Part shown: positions 20,574 to 27,817 of the stretch, piece after piece | Position numbering within the stretch: position 1 is the first letter of the stretch | How the letters are laid out: every line of letters starts with the position of its first letter | Assembly: GCF_019754945.1 (NCBI RefSeq) | Contig: NZ_JAEUWU010000003.1 | Coordinates: forward strand, 124,001 to 188,000 | Direction of reading: 5' to 3' | Length of the DNA: 64,000 nucleotides | From: Corynebacterium pseudokroppenstedtii | GTDB taxonomy: Bacteria; Actinomycetota; Actinomycetes; Mycobacteriales; Mycobacteriaceae | The notes under the pieces: generated by a model | The model's database searches: none | What the model was told of the DNA's origin: nothing | What the model saw: only the letters and a program-made list of their open reading frames with translations | Translations under genes and position numbers: made by a program

Positions 20574-22160
20574 GTGGACATGACGAGTTTCTCCGGAGTG
20601 TCCGACGAAGATATGGCCATCATGACCGACCAACTAGGGCGGCGTCCGCGCGGTGCCCTCGAGGTGGCGTATCACACTCCAGATGGTCAGCCGGCTGTGG
20701 TGACGACGGCCCCCCGGCTCGACGATGGTACCCCTTTTCCGACCCTGTATTACCTGACCGACCCGCGTCTGACGGCAGAGGCGTCGCGACTCGAAGTCGC
20801 CGGAGTCATGAAATGGATGACTGAACGGCTGGAAACCGATGAAGCGCTGGCTGCCGATTACCAGGCCGCGCACGAACACTACCTGAGTGTCCGCAACAGC
20901 ATTGAGGATTTGGGAACCTCTTTTTCCGGCGGCGGTATGCCCGATCGGGTGAAGTGCCTACACGTTCTCATGGCTTACGCTCTAGCGGAGGGGCCGGATA
21001 CCGTTCGCCTGGGAACTGAGACCGTCGCTTTGGCGCTGGCCCACAACCCTGAGCTGCGCGGAACTGTTCTTCCGGATCAATGGCCGACGGTTGAGGAACT
21101 GGGGATTAGCCTGGCCACGGCTACCGATTCGACTCTCGAGGCTCATTCTGCGGAATCGAACAACGCTCTGAACGAGGCCCCCAGCACGCTCTCTTTGGCC
21201 GCCGTGGATTGTGGTACCAATTCCATCCGCCTTCTCATTACCGACGTCGATGCACGGTCTGGGAATGCTGTGCGCGAGGTTACCCGGAAGAATACGATTG
21301 TTCGTCTTGGTGAGGGCGTTGATAGTTCTGGGCAGTTGTCACCAGCTGCGATCGAGCGGACGCGGGTTGCGCTGCACGGATACGTTGACATGATGCTTGA
21401 TCATGGTGTGAGCGCCGTCCGTATGGTCGCGACGTCGGCAACGCGGGATGCGTCGAACCGGGATGATTTCTTCGCTATGACGAAGGCCGAGCTCGGTCGC
21501 GTTGTGCCTGGGGCGGTTGCGGAAGTCATCGAGGGGACGGAAGAAGCGCGACTGTCTTATCTCGGCGCGACAATGGATGTGGAGGCCGAGGGGCCCGTCG
21601 TTGTTATTGACGTCGGTGGTGGTTCAACTGAGTTCGTCGTGGGGGACAAGGCCGGGGACGTTGTGGGGGCCGTGTCGACCCAGATGGGCAGCGTCCGGTT
21701 GTCGGAGCGTTTCTTGCACACGGATCCTCCGACGGAGGCGGAGTGCGCGGCAGCGCGGGAGGTCGTCGATAAGAACCTGCGTGAGGCTGCGGAAAAGTTG
21801 CCTCTTGCTGAGGTCGCGACAGTTGTTGGTTGTGCGGGTACCTTTACAACGGTCTCGGCAGTGGTTCAGGACTTGCCTGAATACTTGCCAGAAAAGATTC
21901 ACCTTTCGACGCTTGACGCGGACGATATTCTCGCGACGACGGCGAAGGTTCGTGTGGAAACCGTGGAGCAGAGGAAGGCCCGACCTCAGATTTTGCCTGG
22001 TCGTGCCGATGTTATCGGTGGGGGAACGCTAATTATTGACGCGATCGTGGAGTTCTTCCGCGCTAAGGCTGGCATCGAACAGATCACCGTGAGTGAGAAG
22101 GATATTTTGGACGGGATTATTGCAGGATTAGCCAGGCAACGAGCGTCTTTTGAGGCGTGA
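20574..22160 (+). CDS. fused DUF501 + Ppx/GppA exopolyphosphatase
   Basis: One continuous 528-aa frame contains two proteins that are usually adjacent separate genes. Residues about 1-180 are DUF501, with its signature GMPDRVKCLHVLMAYALAEG near 120-140. After a Ser/Glu/Ala-rich linker (about 185-205), the Ppx/GppA phosphatase starts at LAAVDCGTNSIRLLITDVD (about 208), with VRMVATSATRDA, the phosphate loop IDVGGGSTEFVVG (about 346) and CAGTFTT. The Ppx part is expected to hydrolyse polyphosphate or pppGpp. DUF501 has no known function. The start is the GTG at 20574, 11 nt after GGGGGAG. It follows the FtsB-like gene and precedes tRNA-Leu. No stop or frameshift separates the halves. Confidence 0.9.
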   Translation: MDMTSFSGVSDEDMAIMTDQLGRRPRGALEVAYHTPDGQPAVVTTAPRLDDGTPFPTLYYLTDPRLTAEASRLEVAGVMKWMTERLETDEALAADYQAAHEHYLSVRNSIEDLGTSFSGGGMPDRVKCLHVLMAYALAEGPDTVRLGTETVALALAHNPELRGTVLPDQWPTVEELGISLATATDSTLEAHSAESNNALNEAPSTLSLAAVDCGTNSIRLLITDVDARSGNAVREVTRKNTIVRLGEGVDSSGQLSPAAIERTRVALHGYVDMMLDHGVSAVRMVATSATRDASNRDDFFAMTKAELGRVVPGAVAEVIEGTEEARLSYLGATMDVEAEGPVVVIDVGGGSTEFVVGDKAGDVVGAVSTQMGSVRLSERFLHTDPPTEAECAAAREVVDKNLREAAEKLPLAEVATVVGCAGTFTTVSAVVQDLPEYLPEKIHLSTLDADDILATTAKVRVETVEQRKARPQILPGRADVIGGGTLIIDAIVEFFRAKAGIEQITVSEKDILDGIIAGLARQRASFEA

Positions 22161-22250
22161 CCACGGGATTCTGTGTCTGTGGGGTAACGCGGTAAGATGA
22201 GGCTCGCTGTTGTGCTCACCGGCGTGGTTCGGTGTGCTGTCAATGGCAGT

Positions 22251-22324
22251 GCCCCTATAGCCCAATTGGCAGAGGCAGTGGACTTAAAATCCATTCAGTG
22301 TGGGTTCGAGTCCCACTGGGGGCA
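22251..22324 (+). tRNA. tRNA-Leu (UAA), short variable arm
   Basis: The acceptor GCCCCTA pairs with TGGGGGC, discriminator A. The D arm contains AATTGGCAGA. The anticodon stem GTGGA/TCCAT holds the loop CTTAAAA with anticodon TAA. The T arm is GTGGG-TTCGAGT-CCCAC. The variable loop is only five bases (TCAGT), whereas bacterial tRNA-Leu normally has a long type II arm. CCA is not encoded directly after the discriminator. A tRNA in this place behind ppx is known in related genomes. The 3' half is repeated, decayed, at 23003. Confidence 0.85.
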
Positions 22325-22425
22325 CACCACCCTCTTTGCTGTATACGCAGTTCAGAGGGTGGTTTTTGTTTGTCGAATCACGCTTTTTGGTCGACGTGAC
22401 TACATTTTGACTACATCTGAAATAG
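22299..22425. repeat. direct repeat copy A: tRNA-Leu 3' half plus flank
   Basis: This segment runs from the tRNA T arm through the terminator to GACTACATCTGAAATAGG. Its sequence recurs in degraded form at 23003-23113, about 0.7 kb downstream. Matching blocks include TTCGA-TCCCA-TGGGGGCACA, CCCTCTTT-CTGT, GTTCAGA, GTGACTACATT and CATCTGAAATAGG. The pattern is that of attachment sites left at a tRNA 3' end. Confidence 0.7.
22327..22368 (+). terminator. intrinsic terminator after tRNA-Leu
   Basis: CCACCCTCT pairs with AGAGGGTGG around a 24-nt loop and is followed by TTTTTG. It ends the tRNA-Leu (and possibly the ppx) transcript. The duplicate at 23003-23113 keeps part of the stem but has lost the T tract. 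Confidence 0.85.
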
Positions 22426-22660
22426 GTCGGCCATAGCCTGACCAGGGGGAAGGTCAGTAGGCGTGTCTCGGGTTCCATTAGGTCAGAAGAATGCCTCAAT
22501 CTAGTTAAGCGCAAGAACTAGACATATAATCCTCATCCCACTGTCGTCGCTCCGTAACCTCGGATAGTCTGGGACCCGACCGTTTAGGTTAGCTATGGTC
22601 GAGTGATTTGGGTGTCTTAGGAAAAGGGGCTTAATTATTTTCGGATTTTATTTAGCCGCC

Positions 22661-22894
22661 GTGGCCGCCGCTAATGACGACTGGGGATCAGCGGTGCTGT
22701 TAATCGGGGTGGTAGCGCTCATTGCGATCCCGCTCGTGATTTTTGTTGGCGCTCTGGTTTCAATCGTGTCATCGAGCCGCTATACCGTTTTCGGAAAAAT
22801 AATCTGGATTGTTGTTACATTCTGCTTCCCCATCCTGGGACCGATTGTGTGGTTCATATGGGGACGGAACGTGGAATCGATCGTGAAGAATTAG
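22661..22894 (+). CDS. small PLDc_N-type membrane protein
   Basis: A 77-aa membrane protein with two hydrophobic segments (VLLIGVVALIAIPLVIFVGALVSIV split around residue 25, and IIWIVVTFCFPILGPIVWFIWG near 47-68). The second has the FP-LGPI-WF-WGR pattern of the phospholipase D nuclease N-terminal (PLDc_N) domain, here without any nuclease part. The start is taken at the GTG at 22661; no strong ribosome-binding site is seen. It is the only gene between the two tRNA-derived repeat copies, so it may have come with a mobile element. Function is unknown; related small proteins are membrane-associated immunity or accessory proteins, but nothing here decides that. Confidence 0.6.
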   Translation: MAAANDDWGSAVLLIGVVALIAIPLVIFVGALVSIVSSSRYTVFGKIIWIVVTFCFPILGPIVWFIWGRNVESIVKN

Positions 22895-23002
22895 CACCTC
22901 GGTACGAGTGCTATTCCGCCCGTTTTCTATGTTGATTCCGGATAAAGGACATGGTCTGGGGCTCGGGACCCGGTTGCTTGTAATGGGCAAGGTGGTTGAA
23001 CG

Positions 23003-23113
23003 CGTGGATTCGAATCCCATTGGGGGCACAAAACCCTCTTTACTGTTTGCGTAGTTCAGAAGAGGACGGGGGCGCAACCGTCGTGACTACATTGTGACGG
23101 CATCTGAAATAGG
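23003..23113. repeat. direct repeat copy B: decayed tRNA-Leu 3' half
   Basis: Degenerate second copy of 22299-22425, about 16 bp shorter. It keeps the T-arm-like CGTGGATTCGAATCCCA, TTGGGGGCACA, part of the terminator stem and the CATCTGAAATAGG end. The sequence just upstream (AATGGGCAAGGTGGTTGAAC) may be a further decayed remnant of the D and anticodon arms. It cannot fold into a functional tRNA. Confidence 0.65.
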
Positions 23114-23266
23114 AAAATGATGGTCAGGCCCGCCGAGGTGAGATCATCCTAGAATTGATTAGCGCGTATCCGTTGCCCAATTATCACCCTGGTATTCGGC
23201 GGGTAAACCCACACCCGTCATTGAGAGCGCCATCGACCGGGTGGGATTAAACCGTATTAAATGAGC
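23114..23266. other. non-coding tail of the repeat region
   Basis: No gene or clear hairpin is seen between the repeat copy and the MmpS-like stop codon. The whole gap from the PLDc_N stop at 22895 to 23266 is therefore non-coding apart from the decayed tRNA fragment. Confidence 0.4.
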
Positions 23267-23749
23267 CTATTTATCGGCGTCTTTTATGTCTTGGCTGGAT
23301 ACGTTGCATGACGCTGTGGCAGCGGCACCGGTTGCTGTATTCGTGGCAAGTTGTTTGCCTTTCACTGAGATAGTGCACGTGATGGTTCCATCGCTTTGAG
23401 CGCCATTCGTCGCGGTGAGTGTGGCGCCGAAATAGCCTTTGACATTGACGTCTTTACTCCATCCAGCAGCAATGCCGGTGTCTTGGGCTTGTTCTGTGTC
23501 ACTGGTGCTGTAGGTGGCGATGGCGTCAGTTGCATCTCCGGTGATGGAGTACGTGATGGCGTGTTCGGTGTCTGCGTCGTCTTGTACTTGTTTAGTAGCG
23601 AAGCTGATTGCCAGGATGATGATGACAATAATTGCGAGGATTGCCAGTGAAACCATGCATCCGATCCGCTTGTACCAGGGTTTCTTGGGTTCTTTGACAT
23701 AGACGACTCGGGGGTTTTGGTTGTTCTCGTTGGAATTGGGAGCGGTCAT
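23267..23749 (-). CDS. MmpS-like membrane-anchored protein
   Basis: A 160-aa protein with a hydrophilic N-terminus, a basic KKPWYKRIG patch, one transmembrane helix (MVSLAILAIIVIIILAISF, about residues 32-51) and an extracytoplasmic beta-rich domain. That domain reads ITYSITGDATDAIATYS, then GWSKDV, GATLTATNGAQSDGTITC-type and NTATGAAATASCNVSS, which follows the pattern of mycobacterial MmpS proteins and related corynebacterial proteins, with two conserved Cys. MmpS proteins assist MmpL lipid and siderophore exporters, but no mmpL gene lies in this window. AAAGGA lies upstream of the ATG at 23749. It is preceded by a lipoprotein gene 31 bp away on the same strand and may be co-transcribed. 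Confidence 0.75.
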   Translation of the reverse strand: MTAPNSNENNQNPRVVYVKEPKKPWYKRIGCMVSLAILAIIVIIILAISFATKQVQDDADTEHAITYSITGDATDAIATYSTSDTEQAQDTGIAAGWSKDVNVKGYFGATLTATNGAQSDGTITCTISVKGKQLATNTATGAAATASCNVSSQDIKDADK

Positions 23750-23780
23750 TGGGATGGTCCTTTCTGAGGATTTTTAGAAG

Positions 23781-24338
23781 TTATTGGCACTGTTCGGCGT
23801 CGGGAATTCGCTCGCACAATGGCGGAAGCGTTTGATTGGGTCCGTAACCGTCGCCGCTATCGGGGTTAGAGGTTGGAGTCGATGGGGTTTCCATTCTTTG
23901 TTGGGTTACCTGGTATTGATTTGATCGAGATGTCATTTGGGTGGCACAGTGCTGCGTCAACCCTGAGGTCCCGTCGGTGAAAAATGTGGTTCCGGTTTCG
24001 TGTAGTTGGGGATTTCCGCAGCTGCTAATTGTCTTGTTGAGAAGATGTGGGTGATCAAACCCTGGTGCCCCGGTGTAGCCAATGACGCCATCAGATTGAG
24101 GTTGAGTTTGTGCGACGGCAGGTTGCTCTGTTGGTTCAGCCGACGGATTAGCAGCAGTAGTTTCGGGTTGTGTTGGTTGGGATGGTGCGCTGCTGGACGA
24201 GGAGGATGTCGTGCTGGTTAATATCGCTGTCGCTACGGAAGATGACTTTGTGCCGTTTCCGGCGTTGTCGGTACAAGCCGAAAGCGGTAGCACTGTGAGC
24301 AGCAAGGCGAGGGCGATGCCTTGACGTTGTTTGTGCAT
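23781..24338 (-). CDS. lipoprotein of unknown function
   Basis: A 185-aa protein with a Lys/Arg n-region, a hydrophobic core and the lipobox LSAC at about residues 19-22, so it should be lipid-anchored outside the membrane. Residues about 30-80 are Ser/Thr/Pro/Gln-rich linker. The C-terminal half has a small Cys-containing domain: ISSCGNPQLHETGTTFFTDG, then LTQHC and a final LCERIPDAEQCQ, four Cys that could form two disulfides. No named family recognised. It forms a probable pair with the MmpS-like gene directly downstream. GGAACACCT-type sequence before the ATG is a plausible ribosome-binding site. Confidence 0.75.
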   Translation of the reverse strand: MHKQRQGIALALLLTVLPLSACTDNAGNGTKSSSVATAILTSTTSSSSSSAPSQPTQPETTAANPSAEPTEQPAVAQTQPQSDGVIGYTGAPGFDHPHLLNKTISSCGNPQLHETGTTFFTDGTSGLTQHCATQMTSRSNQYQVTQQRMETPSTPTSNPDSGDGYGPNQTLPPLCERIPDAEQCQ

Positions 24339-24379
24339 GATTAGGTGTTCCTTTTTGCGTTGTCCACACCTGAATTAGG

Positions 24380-24805
24380 TTGATAAACTCACCGAGTTCT
24401 TCAGCTATATGCCAGGGGTTGGGGGCAGTGGATCAGCCTGGCAACTCTATATTCGCCCGGGAAAGTCACGGCGTTAGCTGGGAAAATGTCAGCTTTACGT
24501 CTTTTCCGTCGTATCAGCGCTTCACTTGTACTGTTTTAGATGTGAATGCGCAGGCTAGCTCGTGTTCGAGGCGACAGTACTGGGGTATAGGGAATATTTC
24601 GGCCGCCGAATGGGGGTATGGCTGTCCGGCAATTCTTCCCCCCGTTCATGGCCCGGCGTGTCTTGCGGTGGCTAATAGGCCGTTGGCAAACGAACTCGGG
24701 CTCATATTTTCGGACGGTAATGCAAGGTGGCGCGTATCGATTTTCGGCGGGGCTGAAGCTACCTTCGGACCGGCAATGTTGAATCGCGACGAACCCCGCT
24801 CCTAA
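24380..24805 (+). pseudogene. possible remnant of a secreted Cys-rich protein
   Basis: The frame contains a protein-like stretch (WGIGNISAAEWGYGCPAILPPVHG and FGGAEATFGPAML, about residues 65-135) with Cys spacing typical of exported proteins. There is no signal peptide, the only start is a TTG without a ribosome-binding site, and the first 45 residues look random. Codon third positions are mixed like those of the neighbours. I call it a possible 5'-truncated gene. It may equally be chance. The minus-strand frame over the same place looks less protein-like. The rest of the 24339-25057 gap holds promoters and a terminator. Confidence 0.3.
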
Positions 24806-24994
24806 CAGAAATCGCCAGTCACAAAGGCTGAGTATTGGCAAAAAGAGTTGATACATCATTCCCTGGGTGATGGGTGTATTAAAGATGGATACCCGCTAAC
24901 CAAATGGATCGTAGTTGGAATGCTGTTTATCCCTGTCTCCAGAAGTGTGTACCTTTCTAACGCCACAAAAACGAAGATAAGAAAACGTCTTCAA

Positions 24995-25023
24995 AAATAA
25001 AAAACCGCCCACATCGGGGCGGT
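24995..25023 (-). terminator. intrinsic terminator of the 25058 gene
   Basis: ACCGCCC (25004-25010) pairs with GGGCGGT across a short loop. On the minus strand it is followed by TTTTTTATTTTT. It lies about 35 bp after the stop of the glycine-zipper protein gene. Confidence 0.9.
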
Positions 25024-25057
25024 ATGGAATCGGTCTTATTTGGCCGGGACCTAGATA

Positions 25058-25450
25058 TTACTTGGCTGCGCTGTTCTCAGCGGGCAGGCAGCCTGTTAGA
25101 CCACCGGTGATGCCTCCACCGAGGCCACCGATCACTGCTCCAACAATGTTGCCGACGCCGGGGCCGAAGATGGTGCCAGCAGTAGCGCCGGTCAAGATGC
25201 CGGTAAGCGCTCCACCGAGTGTGCTGAGCGTGCACTTGGCAACGTAAGCCTTGTGCTCAGCGCTATCCTTGTCAGAGCCATCCGTCGCGGATTCCTTTTG
25301 CTGATCCGTGGCGGAGGCTGCGGATTCATCCTGGGCCGTTGCAGTTGCGGCGGGGGTTGAGGGAGCTTCTGCCGCCTGTGCAGCCGGGGCTCCGACGGTG
25401 AGTGCACCTGCGAGCGCCAGACTTCCGAGGATAGCTTTTGTATTCTTCAT
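25058..25450 (-). CDS. secreted glycine-zipper protein
   Basis: A 130-aa exported protein. It has a typical Sec signal peptide (MKNTKAILGSLALAGALTVG with cleavage near AQA-AE at about residue 27), then about 45 residues of Ala/Ser/Asp/Lys linker. The C-terminal half is a Gly-rich membrane-active-looking segment, LGGALTGILTGATAGTIFGPG then GNIVGAVIGGLGGGITGG, flanked by two Cys (KC and GC). Glycine zippers of this kind occur in small outer-membrane or pore-associated proteins and in some bacteriocins. The ribosome-binding site is AAAGGACAC before the ATG, and a strong terminator follows, so it is a single-gene unit. Function unknown. Confidence 0.75.
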   Translation of the reverse strand: MKNTKAILGSLALAGALTVGAPAAQAAEAPSTPAATATAQDESAASATDQQKESATDGSDKDSAEHKAYVAKCTLSTLGGALTGILTGATAGTIFGPGVGNIVGAVIGGLGGGITGGLTGCLPAENSAAK

Positions 25451-25639
25451 TACGGTGTCCTTTCAGAGAGATGGGCACGCCACCGCACGTTTTCCCGGCT
25501 GATACAGGTTCAACGATTTCGATGGCGACATGTATATCATATATTAACCCCATGTCGGACACCACCCCCTGAGCGATAATTTATACCGGCTGATTCACGT
25601 TTTTACAGACGTTTTACCGGTCAGTTCTCCCGGATGGTG

Positions 25640-26287
25640 TTATCGCCAGGGAACCCACTTGGGGTTCGTGCTGTCTGAGCACCGCAGTGGCTTTCCTTGC
25701 TCTGTTTGTCCGGTGGCACCGCGATCAAGTTCCGGACCACACGGTGAGTTTTCCACGACCGGGTGCTTTACGGTGAAGTTTTCCCACGGTTGCAACTGGT
25801 AAGTCTCGCTGGGCTGTGTTTCTTCTTTGCTAGGCTGCTGGTTTTGCGCCTCAGTTTGCTGGTTGCCACCGTCGTTATTAGGCGCCGGGACTGGTGCAGT
25901 AGGTGGGGCGGGATTGTCTTTTGGCTTGTTGTCGGCCGGTTTGTTGTTGTTCGGCTTGTTATCTGCCTGCTTCTTGTTCTCTTTGTCCTTATCCTTATCC
26001 CCGTCTTTATTGTCCTTCTTGTCTTTGTTGTCGTCTTTGCGATCGTTCTCTTTGGCAGCCTTGTCTTTATCGTCGGGATTGTCCGTGCTCTTCGGCTCTT
26101 CAGAGGAGGGAGACTCAGAGGATGGTGACGGAGAAGGTGAGGACGACGACGGTGACGTCGTCACTGACGACGTCACGAGCGATGTTGATGTTGACGACGA
26201 TGAGTTGTCGTGAGAGCAGCCAGTCAGAGCTAGCGTCGTGGCAACGACAGCGGAACTGAGTGCGACGGTGGAGCGGGAAAAGCGCAT
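25640..26287 (-). CDS. low-complexity lipoprotein
   Basis: A 215-aa predicted lipoprotein with signal peptide and lipobox LTGC (about residues 21-24). Then comes a very long disordered region: Ser/Thr/Pro (25-70), Asp/Lys/Asn/Glu repeats such as KDDNKDKKDNKDGDKDKDKE (about 75-110), Asn/Lys/Pro (110-135) and Gln/Glu. Only the last 55 or so residues look folded: YQLQPWENFTVKHPVVENSPCGPELD, with a second Cys in LRCSDS and a final PKWVPWR. The design resembles a surface-exposed domain held off the membrane by a charged spacer. It faces the BI-1 gene with a 431-bp divergent promoter region. No family was recognised. Confidence 0.72.
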   Translation of the reverse strand: MRFSRSTVALSSAVVATTLALTGCSHDNSSSSTSTSLVTSSVTTSPSSSSPSPSPSSESPSSEEPKSTDNPDDKDKAAKENDRKDDNKDKKDNKDGDKDKDKENKKQADNKPNNNKPADNKPKDNPAPPTAPVPAPNNDGGNQQTEAQNQQPSKEETQPSETYQLQPWENFTVKHPVVENSPCGPELDRGATGQTEQGKPLRCSDSTNPKWVPWR

Positions 26288-26647
26288 AGTGTTTTCGTTT
26301 CCTTAAATTGTTGGTGTGGTTTCGTAATTGTCGTCGGATGTATTGTAAATGCCACCGTTTGTTATCGCTTGCTGTGTAAGCGGATGTGCGACGGCTAAAG
26401 CACTGTACGATACATCGTTTTCTCGCTGTGATCCGTTATGGGTGTCACATCGATTTCTTCGTTTAAGCGGGTCGAGACTTCCTGTCATGTGGAGGGGGCG
26501 GGAACAAACCTTCTACTTTGTCCGTTACTCTTAACGACGAGCCGTTGTATCTGTCTTCGACAACGCAGGTGCCAGCCGAGCCTCATCAGTTGAGTTCAGC
26601 CCGGCTCTGAGATACCGCGTAGTGACGAAGACAGTTAACGCAAACAT

Positions 26648-26672
26648 GGTGATCACCTATAGTGGTCACCAC
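26648..26672. promoter_or_regulatory. paired palindromes upstream of the BI-1 gene
   Basis: GGTGATCACC (26648-26657) and GTGGTCACCAC (26662-26672) are each perfect palindromes four bases apart, ending 46 bp before the GTG at 26719. They are a candidate operator for an unidentified regulator. The rest of the 26288-26718 gap shows no gene. Confidence 0.4.
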
Positions 26673-26718
26673 GATGACGCTTAATGAGTTAAGTGCACGA
26701 TGAAAGGATTTACCCCCC

Positions 26719-27600
26719 GTGCGTAGTTCAAATCCATACTTCAGCTCCCTGACGGAGGAACGGAAGCGTGAAGCCCGTTCCGGTCAGGGCGAGTACGTAT
26801 TCGGCCAAGGCCAAGACGCCCAGCAGTTCGGCCAGCGGGGTGCATCGATGGCTGGTGCCCAGCAGTTCGGTCAACAGACCATGCAGCAGCAGGCCCAGGG
26901 CACAACTGCAGAGCGCGGAATGACCATTGACGACGTTATCGTCAAGACCAGCATTACGCTCGGGGTCATTATCGTCGGCGCCGTCATTAACTACATGCTG
27001 TCCCTGTCGAACCCCCAGGTCTCCAGCCTGCTGACCATGGTTGGCGCGATCGGCGGACTCATCATGGTCATGGTGTCGACGTTCGGTAAAAAGTTCGGCT
27101 CCCCCGTCGTTACCCTTCTTTATGCCGCTTTCGAAGGCCTCTTCGTTGGTGGGCTGACCAGCGTTTTCGCGAACGTCATGGTCAGTGGCGCAAATGCCGG
27201 CACCATCATCGGTCAAGCAGTTTTGGGCACCATCGGCGTGTTTATCGGGATGCTGATCGTTTACCGGACCGGCGCCATCCGCGTCACCCCGAAGTTCAAC
27301 CGCATCATGTTGGGCGCGCTCGTCGGCGTGCTCGTTCTGGCACTAGGCAACATGCTTCTCGCGGTCTTCACCGGTCACAATCCTCTTACCGACGGTGGCC
27401 CGCTAGCCATTGGTTTCTCGCTTCTGTGCATCGGCTTGGCTGCGCTGAGCTTCCTGCAGGACTTTGACACCGCAGATCAACTGGTTCGTGCAGGTGCACC
27501 GTCGAAGATGGCGTGGGGAGTTGCTCTCGGGTTGGCCGTGACGCTGGTCTGGCTCTACACCGAAATCCTCCGTCTGCTGTCGTACGCGAACAGGAACTAG
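26719..27600 (+). CDS. Bax inhibitor-1/YccA family membrane protein
   Basis: Integral membrane protein of the BI-1 family; some bacterial members are pH-sensitive calcium leak channels. The 293 aa begin with a Gln/Gly-rich cytoplasmic region (QDAQQFGQRGASMAG, repeated AQQFGQ units) of about 65 residues. Seven hydrophobic segments follow, beginning with ITLGVIIVGAVINYML, and ending with ALSFLQDFDTADQLV and a final WLYTEILRLLSYANRN. The acidic residues in the FDTAD and WLYTEILRL segments match the conserved Asp/Glu of the family. The GTG start has GAAAGGA 10 nt upstream. It converges with greA; a bidirectional terminator separates them. Confidence 0.9.
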   Translation: MRSSNPYFSSLTEERKREARSGQGEYVFGQGQDAQQFGQRGASMAGAQQFGQQTMQQQAQGTTAERGMTIDDVIVKTSITLGVIIVGAVINYMLSLSNPQVSSLLTMVGAIGGLIMVMVSTFGKKFGSPVVTLLYAAFEGLFVGGLTSVFANVMVSGANAGTIIGQAVLGTIGVFIGMLIVYRTGAIRVTPKFNRIMLGALVGVLVLALGNMLLAVFTGHNPLTDGGPLAIGFSLLCIGLAALSFLQDFDTADQLVRAGAPSKMAWGVALGLAVTLVWLYTEILRLLSYANRN

Positions 27601-27756
27601 CGCAAGATCATTGACGCCATCGCGGTTCTCCGTGGTGAGGAAGTAGCCGGCCAGCATCGTTTGTTGGCCGGCATTTTTGATATCGCGATATTGAGACGCC
27701 AGGCATCTCGAGAAAGCAGACACGTCGAGAATCCGTACGCTGCCCTAGCAATAAGA

Positions 27757-27788
27757 AAGCCCTCCGTAACCATTCACGGAGGGCTTTT
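27757..27788. terminator. bidirectional terminator between the BI-1 gene and greA
   Basis: AAGCCCTCCGT pairs perfectly with ACGGAGGGCTT around an 8-nt loop. TTTTCG follows on the + side, and the minus side ends in TTTCTTAT. It serves both convergent genes. Confidence 0.9.
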
Positions 27789-27817
27789 CGCGTCGCTGTT
27801 AAAGACGCGGTAAAGAA

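Noticed and set aside
22570..22605. Possible second DtxR box (TTAGGTTAGC) upstream of the PLDc_N gene
   Set aside because: Only the left half of the consensus matches; the right half is absent.
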